NCBI GenBank assembly: GCA_036273935.1 | Contig: DASUGQ010000030.1 | Span: forward strand, 1 to 13,235 | DNA from: ZC4RG29 sp036273935 | Lineage (GTDB): Bacteria > Bacteroidota > Bacteroidia > Cytophagales > Cyclobacteriaceae | DNA: 13,235 bases | Direction of reading: 5' to 3' | Part shown: positions 7,748-13,235 of the stretch, in pieces | Layout: each line of letters opens with the position of its first letter | Numbering within the stretch: position 1 is the stretch's first letter | The notes under the pieces: model-generated | Told to the model about the DNA's origin: nothing | What the model saw: only the letters and a program-made list of their open reading frames with translations | The model's database searches: none | Program-made: the position numbers and the translations under genes

Positions 7748-8068
7748 ATGGCCATTCAATCATCCATCATCACACGCGACATTGACAAGATTGCCGAACC
7801 TACTGAGAACATTTATCAATCAGTGGTCGTCATCAGCAAACGTGCAAAACAAATTGCCGTTAACCTGAAAGAGGAACTCAACAACAAACTGGCAGAGTTC
7901 GCAACAACGGTTGACAACCTTGAAGAAGTTTTTGAAAACCGCGAGCAGATCGAGATCTCCAAGTTTTACGAGCGCATGCCAAAACCTACTTCGACTGCCA
8001 CGGAAGAGTTTCTTGAGGGTAAAATTTCCTTCCGCCTCCGGAACGCAGAGGAAGAAAACCAAGACTAG
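7748..8068 (+). CDS. rpoZ: DNA-directed RNA polymerase omega subunit (Rpb6-like)
   Basis: This 106-residue protein fits the Bacteroidota form of the omega/Rpb6 subunit, which clamps the C-terminal part of the RNA polymerase beta' chain. The family core is visible: ITRDIDKIAEPTENIYQSVVVISKRAKQIA (residues 8-37), where the conserved helix 'Y..v..iskRA.qI' wraps beta', then NLKEELNNKLAEF. The acidic C-terminus is extended compared with the E. coli protein (91 residues) and contains the FEGK/FLEGKISFR-type segment seen in this phylum. It starts four bases after the bamD stop, so the two are almost certainly co-transcribed. No Shine-Dalgarno is seen. Identification rests on motif recognition plus the well-known bamD-rpoZ-coaBC order. 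Confidence 0.88.
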   Translation: MAIQSSIITRDIDKIAEPTENIYQSVVVISKRAKQIAVNLKEELNNKLAEFATTVDNLEEVFENREQIEISKFYERMPKPTSTATEEFLEGKISFRLRNAEEENQD

Positions 8069-8084
8069 GCAGAACAGACCCAAC

Positions 8085-8109
8085 GTTCGAAGCATAACCT
8101 TCTTCGAAC
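8085..8109 (+). terminator. Hairpin between rpoZ and coaBC (possible attenuator)
   Basis: GTTCGAAG at 8085-8092 is repeated inverted as CTTCGAAC at 8102-8109, a perfect 8-base stem with a 9-base loop. It is followed by TTTATGTTC, a poor U-tract, so full termination is doubtful. It occupies the longest gap in the cluster (8069-8149) and could partly end transcription, or stabilise the bamD-rpoZ mRNA end. Confidence 0.4.
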
Positions 8110-8149
8110 TTTATGTTCAGCACTTTCTTCAACGCCTGATCCTCCATTT

Positions 8150-9355
8150 ATGAGTGCCCTGCAAAACAAAAAAATCATCCTTGGCATTACGGGAAGCATT
8201 GCAGCGTATAAGGCTGCCGTATTGACGCGGCTGCTCGTCAAAGCCGGCGCTGAAGTAAGAATAGTCATGACTCCGTCAGCATCCGATTTTATAACACCCC
8301 TTACCCTATCGGTACTTTCGAAAAATCCTGTATTACAGAAATTTTCAAGTGAAGACGGACAATGGAACAACCACGTCGAACTGGGTCTCTGGGGCGACGC
8401 GTTCATCATTGCGCCAGGCAGCGCTAACACCCTTTCCAAGATGGCGAACGGTTTGTGTGATAACCTCCTCATAGCGGTATATCTTTCAGCACGCTGCCCT
8501 GTGTTTTTTGCTCCCGCGATGGACCTTGACATGCTTAAACATTCGTCGACCCAGGAAAATCTGAATAGGATTATGGGCTTCGGCAACCATATCATCAATC
8601 CCGGTTATGGAGAACTGGCCAGTGGGCTGATCGGCGACGGACGAATGGCAGAGCCGGAGGAAATCGTGACACAGCTCGAAAATTTCTTTTCTGATAAAAA
8701 AAAACTTTCAGCTAAAAGGGCCCTCGTAACTTCTGGCCCAACCTACGAGGCCATCGACCCGGTTCGTTTTGTCGGAAATCATTCAACCGGCAAAATGGGA
8801 TTCGCCATTGCCGAAGCATTGGCGGGTCAGGGTGCTGCTGTAGATTTAGTGACAGGTCCCACCCATCTGCATACCAATCATCCCAACATAAACGTTAGAC
8901 CTGTTGTGTCATCGGAGGAAATGTACGAAGCTTGCATGGAGCTATTTCCTTCTGCGGACATTACTGTGCTGGCAGCCGCAGTCGCTGATTATAAACCGGC
9001 AAAAGTCGCTGCCCAAAAAATAAAAAAGACAGAGGGAGATGTGACACTGGAACTGACAAAAACCAGGGATATTGCCGCGTCACTGGGAAAGCTCAAGCAC
9101 AATGGCCAGGTTATCGTTGGCTTTGCACTTGAAACAGAAAACGAGCAGGCAAATGCAATAAAAAAACTTGAAACCAAAAATTTCGACCTGATTGTTCTCA
9201 ACTCTCTGAAAGATAAAGGAGCAGGATTTGGACACGACACCAACCGGATTGCCATTATCGACAAGAACCAACAGGTAAGGCAATATGACCTGAAGTCAAA
9301 AACAGAAGTCGCCATCGATATCGTCGGTGCCATAAAGGAAGTGCTTCACGTCTGA
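8150..9355 (+). CDS. coaBC: Bifunctional phosphopantothenoylcysteine decarboxylase / phosphopantothenate-cysteine ligase
   Basis: CoaBC (Dfp) makes 4'-phosphopantetheine for coenzyme A: the C-terminal CoaB half joins phosphopantothenate to cysteine using CTP, and the N-terminal FMN-binding CoaC half removes the carboxyl group. At 401 residues it is of usual length. CoaC: GITGSIAAYKA (12-22), catalytic H75 in NHVEL, FMN-site SANTLSKMANG (91-101), PAMDLDM (122-128) and SGLIGDGRMAEPEE (158-171). CoaB: ALVTSGPTYEAIDPVRFVGNHSTGKMG in outline, with key N210, the CTP-binding AAAVADYKP (275-283) and K290 in QKIKK. In E. coli numbering, which matches exactly here, residues 125 and 158 are Asn and Cys; here they are Asp and Ser (see findings). 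It lies 81 bases after rpoZ and 46 before the DUF4835 gene. ATG 8150 has no Shine-Dalgarno. Confidence 0.95.
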   Translation: MSALQNKKIILGITGSIAAYKAAVLTRLLVKAGAEVRIVMTPSASDFITPLTLSVLSKNPVLQKFSSEDGQWNNHVELGLWGDAFIIAPGSANTLSKMANGLCDNLLIAVYLSARCPVFFAPAMDLDMLKHSSTQENLNRIMGFGNHIINPGYGELASGLIGDGRMAEPEEIVTQLENFFSDKKKLSAKRALVTSGPTYEAIDPVRFVGNHSTGKMGFAIAEALAGQGAAVDLVTGPTHLHTNHPNINVRPVVSSEEMYEACMELFPSADITVLAAAVADYKPAKVAAQKIKKTEGDVTLELTKTRDIAASLGKLKHNGQVIVGFALETENEQANAIKKLETKNFDLIVLNSLKDKGAGFGHDTNRIAIIDKNQQVRQYDLKSKTEVAIDIVGAIKEVLHV

Positions 9356-9401
9356 ATTATTCCCGGTATTCACATTACCTTTAGCTAATCCAAAAAATGA
9401 A

Positions 9402-10298
9402 ATGAGGGTACTTTTTTTTCTTTTTGGCTTTTTATTCATAACCTTCATTGGTAGGGCGCAAGAACTCAACTGCATCGTTACCATCAACGCCACCCAGGTG
9501 CAGACTTCGGACAGGGGTATTTTTAAAGACATGAAAATTGCGATCGAGCAATTCATGAACGGGCGCAAGTGGACGAGCGATTCCTACAAAAGCTATGAAA
9601 AAATCAACTGCAGCCTGCTCATCACAATCACCAAAATGCCCGCCATTGGAAGCTTTAGTGCAACTGTGCAGGTACAATCCGCACGACCGGTCTACGATTC
9701 AAATTACTCCACCCTCGTCCTGAATTTCGCCGATCGCGATTGGGAATACGAATACATTGAATCCTTGCCGCTGGAATACAATGATAATACCTACACGGCC
9801 AACCTGACCTCCATGCTGGCATTCTATGCTTACGTTATCATTGGAATGGATTATGATTCTTTCAGTGAACTGGGCGGGACCCCCTATTACCAAAAGGCGC
9901 TTATGGTCGTGAACAACGCGCAAGGTGCCAATCGTCCCGGCTGGCAGCAGCTTGGAAGCAACCGCAACCGGTATTGGCTGATCGAGAATATTATCAATTC
10001 GCAGTTTCAGGATGTACGAAAAGCACTTTACGCCTACCATCGGCTGGGGCTCGATACCTTCAGCAAGGATCCAGACCAGAGTCGAACCGTTATTTTGAGT
10101 TGCCTTAAAGATGTGAAGAAGGCGCGCGACTTCAATCCGAATGCCATTATTATTATCAGTTTTATGGACGCCAAATCCAAAGAGATTGCCAACGTCTTTT
10201 CCGAGGGAAATATCCAGGTTCGCCGCGAAGCCTATGATGTCATCACGTCCATCGATCCTACTAATAACGCATCCTACGAGAAAATTCTTAAGAATTGA
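9402..10298 (+). CDS. DUF4835 family secreted protein (PorD-like)
   Basis: A 298-residue protein with a signal peptide (residues 1-19, cut after GRAQ) and the N-terminus ELNCIVTINATQVQTSDRGIF that marks the DUF4835 family. This family is nearly confined to Bacteroidota, where it lies between coaBC and recN. I recall that it is named PorD, linked to type IX secretion, in some annotations, but cannot confirm that here and leave the symbol empty. Other landmarks: a short central segment YIESLPLEYNDNTYT followed by the hydrophobic LTSMLAFYAYVIIGMDYDSF, then GGTPYYQKA and RYWLIENIINSQF. The mature protein should be periplasmic or outer-membrane associated. An upstream ATG at 9397 runs into a stop after one codon, so ATG 9402 is the start. 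TACCTTTA at 9376-9383 is a one-mismatch -7 element, hinting at an internal promoter. Confidence 0.85.
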   Translation: MRVLFFLFGFLFITFIGRAQELNCIVTINATQVQTSDRGIFKDMKIAIEQFMNGRKWTSDSYKSYEKINCSLLITITKMPAIGSFSATVQVQSARPVYDSNYSTLVLNFADRDWEYEYIESLPLEYNDNTYTANLTSMLAFYAYVIIGMDYDSFSELGGTPYYQKALMVVNNAQGANRPGWQQLGSNRNRYWLIENIINSQFQDVRKALYAYHRLGLDTFSKDPDQSRTVILSCLKDVKKARDFNPNAIIIISFMDAKSKEIANVFSEGNIQVRREAYDVITSIDPTNNASYEKILKN

Positions 10299-10303
10299 TC
10301 ACT

Positions 10304-10325
10304 GCGAGTCTCGCTTTTGAAAAGC
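10304..10325. repeat. Overlapping short palindromes after the DUF4835 gene
   Basis: GCGAGTCTCGC (10304-10314) is a short hairpin followed at once by TTTTG, which could be a weak terminator for the gene ending at 10298. It overlaps GCTTTTGAAAAGC (10313-10325), a 6-base palindrome around a central G that covers the -33 box of the next promoter. The second one could be a protein-binding site; this is inference from position only. Confidence 0.35.
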
Positions 10326-10345
10326 ATTCGTAAAACCTATTTTTG
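10315..10345 (+). promoter_or_regulatory. Promoter of the Sm-like gene and recN
   Basis: TATTTTTG at 10338-10345 is an exact TAnnTTTG match followed by C. TTTTG at 10315-10319 supplies a full -33 TTTG with an 18-base spacer. This is the best complete promoter match in the window. It lies 18 bases before the GTG at 10364. Confidence 0.6.
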
Positions 10346-10363
10346 CTGACACACACCACTATT

Positions 10364-10588
10364 GTGAGTAAAAAACAAATCCGCATTCTCGATCAGGCCA
10401 TCTTGAAAGAAAGGCTTCCGGAATTTCTGAATAAGAAAGTGAACCTGATTTTAAAGGACAACACGGTTGTTTTCGGAGAATTAAAAAAAATAGAAGATCA
10501 CGCCCTTCACGTTACCAACATGAGGCTAAAGAAAATTAAATTACCCCTGGAATCGATCGTAGAATTTTTCACTGACGTTGACGCCTGA
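10364..10588 (+). CDS. Small Sm-like-fold protein of unknown function, upstream of recN
   Basis: A 74-residue protein that I do not recognise by name. After a helix (residues 5-21, RILDQAILKERLPEFLN) it has NKKVNLILKDNTVVFGELKKIEDH (23-46) and then ALHVTNMRLKKIKLPLESIVEFF (47-69). This pattern fits the Sm1 strand motif of Sm/Lsm/Hfq-like barrels: an N-terminal helix, 'V.L.LKD...V.G.L..I..H.L.V', then a strand ending in 'I..I'. The second, RNA-binding Sm2 motif of Hfq is not evident, so RNA binding is unproven. GTG 10364 is preferred over an upstream TTG at 10343, because the TTG lies within the -7 promoter element. The stop (TGA) overlaps the recN start in TGATG, which points to translational coupling with recN. 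Confidence 0.65.
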   Translation: MSKKQIRILDQAILKERLPEFLNKKVNLILKDNTVVFGELKKIEDHALHVTNMRLKKIKLPLESIVEFFTDVDA

Positions 10589-12243
10589 TGCTCCGAAGCA
10601 TAACCATAAAGAATTATGCGTTGATCAAACAACTGGAGATGAATCCTTCATCCGGCCTCAGCGTCATCACCGGTGAGACAGGAGCGGGTAAGTCGATCAT
10701 GCTGGGGGCATTAGGTTTACTGATGGGCAATCGCGCTGATACTAAAGTTCTTTGGGATGAAACAGAAAAATGCGTCACGGAAGGTGTCTTCGACATAGCT
10801 GACTACAAACTTGAGAAGGTTTTCAAGCATGAGGATCTCGATTATGATGATCAGACGGTGCTACGTCGGGAAATCAGTCCCAATGGAAAATCAAGGGCCT
10901 TTATCAATGATACACCTGTTACCCTCGACGTAATGAGACGGATGGGAAGTCTTCTAATGGATATCCATTCGCAGCATGAAATATTATTGTTAGGTAATCG
11001 GCAGTTTCAACTCAACCTGATCGATGCCTATGCCGGCAATCAAACCTCACTAGAAAATTACACCGCGTCCTGGCTGGATTTTCTTCGCGCAAAGAAAGCG
11101 CACGAAACATTAACACTGCAAGCCGAAAGCCTGCGGCAAGAAGCAGATTATGTTTCCTTCCAGCTGGATGAGTTGGAAAAAGCTGAACTGGAGGAGAATG
11201 AGCAGGAGTCACTGGAATCTAACCTTAAAGTAATGGAGCATGCGGAGGAAATTAAGAGCAAGTTGCAGCAGTCCCTTGAGTTGCTAAGTCGTTCAGATTA
11301 TGCCACACGATCGACACTGGCTGAGGCGCGGACTCAAGTCAGCAGTCTTGCCTCTTATGGCCAGGTATATGCTCAACTGCACAGCCGCATCGAAAGTCTG
11401 CTCATCGAACTGGATGATATCCTGAACGAAATAGAAGGTACAGAGGAATCTGTAGAATATGATCCGGCACGGGCGGAAACAATACAGGAACGATTGAGCA
11501 CTATTTACCGCCTCCAAAAGAAACACAATGCAAACGACATTCGCCAACTGTTGAACATACAGGAGGAATTGCGGAAAAAGGCATCGTTAACTGCTAATCT
11601 CGATGAAGCCCTCGCAAAGGCAAAAGCGGATTTACTACAGGCTGAAACGGAATTAAATCGCAGTGCTGTGGGCCTTTCCGCCACGCGTAAAAAAGTGTTT
11701 GCACCATTAGCCAAAGAGTTAGTCAACTTATTAAAGGAGCTGGCCATACCGGAAGCCCAGTTACAGATTGAGCATAATACTGTCGCTCCGAATGCAACCG
11801 GAACGGACGACATCGAAATTTTCTTCAGCGCAAACAAGGGAATAGCGCCGCGGCCTTTGGCGCAGGTTGCATCAGGTGGCGAGTTTTCACGACTGATGTT
11901 TTGTATTAAATATGTGATGGCAGAAAAAACTGCCATTCCCACACTCATCCTGGATGAAATTGACAGTGGTATTTCGGGCGAAGTTTCCATCAAACTCGGC
12001 AGCCTGATGAAAAAAATGGCGAAGGGGCACCAGCTCATTACCATTACGCATCTCCCGCAGATCGCGGCTAAAGGCGATGCACATTACTATGTATTCAAAG
12101 ACAATTCCAAAGATAAAACGATCAGCAACATTAAATTGCTGAATGAGGAAGAGCGCATTCGTGAAATCGCCCAAATGATTGGAGGATCCAAACCATCAGC
12201 GGTGACCCTTCAAGGGGCAAAAGAATTATTGAATATTGATTAG
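10588..12243 (+). CDS. recN: DNA repair protein RecN (SMC-like ATPase)
   Basis: RecN is an SMC-family ATPase that gathers at DNA double-strand breaks and supports RecA-dependent repair. At 551 residues it is of normal length (E. coli: 553). The N-terminal head begins MLRSITIKNYALIKQLEM with Walker A GETGAGKS (29-36), followed by MDIHSQHEILLL (124-135) of the RecN type. The middle, about 150-390, is a charged, alanine/glutamate/leucine-rich coiled coil that folds back on itself; the hinge lies near 275-300. The C-terminal head holds the ABC signature ASGGEFSR (about 428-435), Walker B TLILDEIDSGISG (about 452-464) and the HLPQIAAKGD segment. The ATG overlaps the TGA of the Sm-like gene. I see no SOS box (LexA site) at the promoter, but the LexA site of this phylum is variable. 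Its stop overlaps that of the converging secreted-protein gene. Confidence 0.96.
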   Translation: MLRSITIKNYALIKQLEMNPSSGLSVITGETGAGKSIMLGALGLLMGNRADTKVLWDETEKCVTEGVFDIADYKLEKVFKHEDLDYDDQTVLRREISPNGKSRAFINDTPVTLDVMRRMGSLLMDIHSQHEILLLGNRQFQLNLIDAYAGNQTSLENYTASWLDFLRAKKAHETLTLQAESLRQEADYVSFQLDELEKAELEENEQESLESNLKVMEHAEEIKSKLQQSLELLSRSDYATRSTLAEARTQVSSLASYGQVYAQLHSRIESLLIELDDILNEIEGTEESVEYDPARAETIQERLSTIYRLQKKHNANDIRQLLNIQEELRKKASLTANLDEALAKAKADLLQAETELNRSAVGLSATRKKVFAPLAKELVNLLKELAIPEAQLQIEHNTVAPNATGTDDIEIFFSANKGIAPRPLAQVASGGEFSRLMFCIKYVMAEKTAIPTLILDEIDSGISGEVSIKLGSLMKKMAKGHQLITITHLPQIAAKGDAHYYVFKDNSKDKTISNIKLLNEEERIREIAQMIGGSKPSAVTLQGAKELLNID

Positions 12244-12954
12244 TCACCAGCGGAACAGGCGCGGTCGTACACCCAAACATGTTCGGCTGCATTCCTGAAT
12301 TTCAGTTTCTCACCACCATACGCTTCAGCCATTTTTGTGCAATCACCAAAAATATCATCGAAGTCTTTCTTATAACTTCCCTTCTTCACTTTGAATGCCC
12401 GGTTGTTGTCTTTGACAAAAAGGTAGGATTTGTCCTCCTGACCAGTGATGCTCACCGTTCCGGAATTAAGTCCGTTTGTTTCGACGGCAAGCGGGTCCTG
12501 AAAAACTTTGATGCGAGAGTCAAAATCAGGATTTAGCAATTGCAACAACGCATACTTATCTTTTTTCCCAGGCATTAGTGCCTGCTGATAAACAATGTAT
12601 TCTCGTTTTGCAATTTCATTGAAATCAGCCTTTCGTAAATTTCCTGATGGTCTCCGTGCTTTCTGCCATCAATTCCATTTTCACAAGGCCCGTGGATTTC
12701 ACACCAAACTCCCTGATTTGCACGGCCGGTACTTTTAGCTTTTCGCCATTGCTATTTTCAATGGTGATTGCCTTTATTCCCTCGCCGATATCGTAAGACT
12801 TCACTTTTCCCTCCATCCGGGTGCCATCGGTTCTAACGATGTAACATTCGTTGGCGTGCGGTACCTCTTCGACCGGTGTAATAAAACCTTGCGCAGGGCT
12901 TGTGATAATTCCCCAAATAAAAAAGATCACAAATGAGCTAGCTATTTTATGCAT
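12240..12954 (-). pseudogene. Secreted protein of unknown function, split by a single-base frameshift
   Basis: Two adjacent minus-strand frames form one gene. The first part (12954 to 12625, 109 residues) starts with a signal peptide, MHKIASSFVIFFIWGIITSPAQG, followed by beta-rich sequence (CYIVRTDGTRMEGKVKSYDI) and ends ETIRKFTKG-stop. The second frame is open just before that point and reads on as ADFNEIAKREYIVYQQAL, then MPGKKDKYALLQLL and so on to RNAAEHVWVYDRACSAGD (stop at 12240). Removing one G of the minus-strand GG (one C of CC at 12629-12630) joins them as ETIRKFTK-ADFNEIAK, a 237-residue protein, and no other change is needed. The second part has no good start of its own; its first ATG is at 12575, in mid-sequence. 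The fold is unknown; it is probably periplasmic. A sequencing error is as likely as a real pseudogene. TGATTTTG just before the ATG is a one-mismatch -7 element. Confidence 0.6.
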
Positions 12955-13031
12955 GCAAAATCAATTTAAGATCCATGGGGTATGGTTTTCATCCGCCGAA
13001 TATTTATCCTTAAACTGAAAATGTAAAGTAA

Positions 13032-13048
13032 AGTTTCATTACGAAACT
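13032..13048 (-). terminator. Weak hairpin terminator of the 3'-terminal gene
   Basis: AGTTTC and GAAACT (13032-13037 and 13043-13048) pair over a 5-base loop. Read on the minus strand, the hairpin starts seven bases after the TAG at 13055 and is followed by TTTACTTTACATTTT, a broken U-rich tail. The stem is short and AT-rich, so strength is doubtful. Confidence 0.4.
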
Positions 13049-13054
13049 GAATTC

Positions 13055-13235
13055 CTAAGTTTTACTGTTCCTTACTAACCGCCACACTTCATCATAGGCA
13101 ATCTCACCTTCATCCACCATTTCCCGAATAACATCAATGAAAAGCTCCCTGTCTTTTGGTGCGATCTGCTCTTCCAACTCCTCAACACTCATTTTCTTTT
13201 TTGCTATCAGCAGCAACACTTCATCTCTCACCTCA
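13055..13235 (-). CDS. C-terminal part of a small helical protein, possibly winged helix (cut by window edge)
   Basis: Hand translation of the minus strand gives 59 residues to a TAG stop at 13055-13057, open to the window edge. It reads VRDEVLLLIAKKKMSVEELE, then EQIAPKDRELFIDVIREMVD, then EGEIAYDEVWRLVRNSKT. The order helix-turn-helix-helix and the charged 'DEGEIAYDEVWRL' end resemble a winged-helix or small helical-bundle domain with its wing near residues 40-50; no catalytic motif is seen. An internal ATG (M15 of this fragment) could be a start, but the preceding residues continue the helix well, so the gene probably begins outside the window. The function is unknown. Confidence 0.5.
   Translation of the reverse strand, partial: EVRDEVLLLIAKKKMSVEELEEQIAPKDRELFIDVIREMVDEGEIAYDEVWRLVRNSKT

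Noticed and set aside
8065..8598. Minus-strand frame of 177 codons over coaBC
   Set aside because: Long, but antisense to strongly conserved coaBC; it is a shadow of the codon pattern.
11505..12044. Minus-strand frame of 179 codons over recN
   Set aside because: Antisense to the conserved RecN C-terminal head and without its own motifs.
12279..12536. Plus-strand frame of 85 codons opposite the frameshifted secreted-protein gene
   Set aside because: The minus-strand protein has a signal peptide and a smooth repaired sequence; the plus frame has neither.
1..13235. CRISPR array, transposon, prophage or tRNA gene
   Set aside because: No direct-repeat array, transposase or integrase motif, terminal inverted repeats or tRNA cloverleaf was seen anywhere; the content is core chromosome.

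Overview
The window looks like chromosomal, housekeeping DNA from a member of the Bacteroidota, most likely a Cytophagales-type organism (inference). The reasons are: a gene run bamD - rpoZ (Rpb6-like omega) - coaBC - DUF4835/PorD - recN, which is a familiar Bacteroidota arrangement; a protein with a type IX secretion (T9SS) C-terminal sorting domain; an OstA-like protein of the Bacteroidota type; promoter-like TAnnTTTG elements close to start codons; and an almost complete absence of Shine-Dalgarno sequences.

Layout. 1-298 (minus) is the N-terminal part of an ECF sigma factor cut by the window edge. 482-1249 (plus) is a SAM methyltransferase with an N-terminal zinc ribbon; it converges with a second, unrelated small methyltransferase at 1277-1804 (minus). 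Then come malate dehydrogenase (1884-2813, minus) with its own hairpin terminator, and tilS (3027-4352, minus). Divergent from tilS is an OstA/LptA-like envelope protein (4432-5961, plus), followed by a short secreted T9SS cargo-type protein (6102-6806, plus).

The core of the window is a plus-strand cluster starting at a clear Bacteroidota-type promoter: bamD (6928-7743), rpoZ (7748-8068), coaBC (8150-9355), a DUF4835/PorD-like protein (9402-10298), a 74-residue Sm-like small protein (10364-10588) and recN (10588-12243). The Sm-like gene and recN overlap by one base (TGATG), and the Sm-like gene has its own promoter candidate. The cluster combines outer-membrane assembly, transcription, coenzyme A synthesis, a T9SS-associated protein and DNA repair.

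The right end is on the minus strand. A secreted protein of unknown function (12240-12954) is split by a single-base frameshift near 12629, and its stop codon overlaps that of recN. The last feature is the C-terminal 59 residues of a small helical protein (13055-13235) with a weak hairpin terminator.

I see no mobile element, CRISPR array, tRNA, rRNA or obvious defence system. The most useful leads are the frameshifted gene, the Sm-like protein coupled to recN, the altered active-site residues in CoaC, and promoters sitting on or near start codons. These correct several start sites and suggest a leaderless tilS mRNA.
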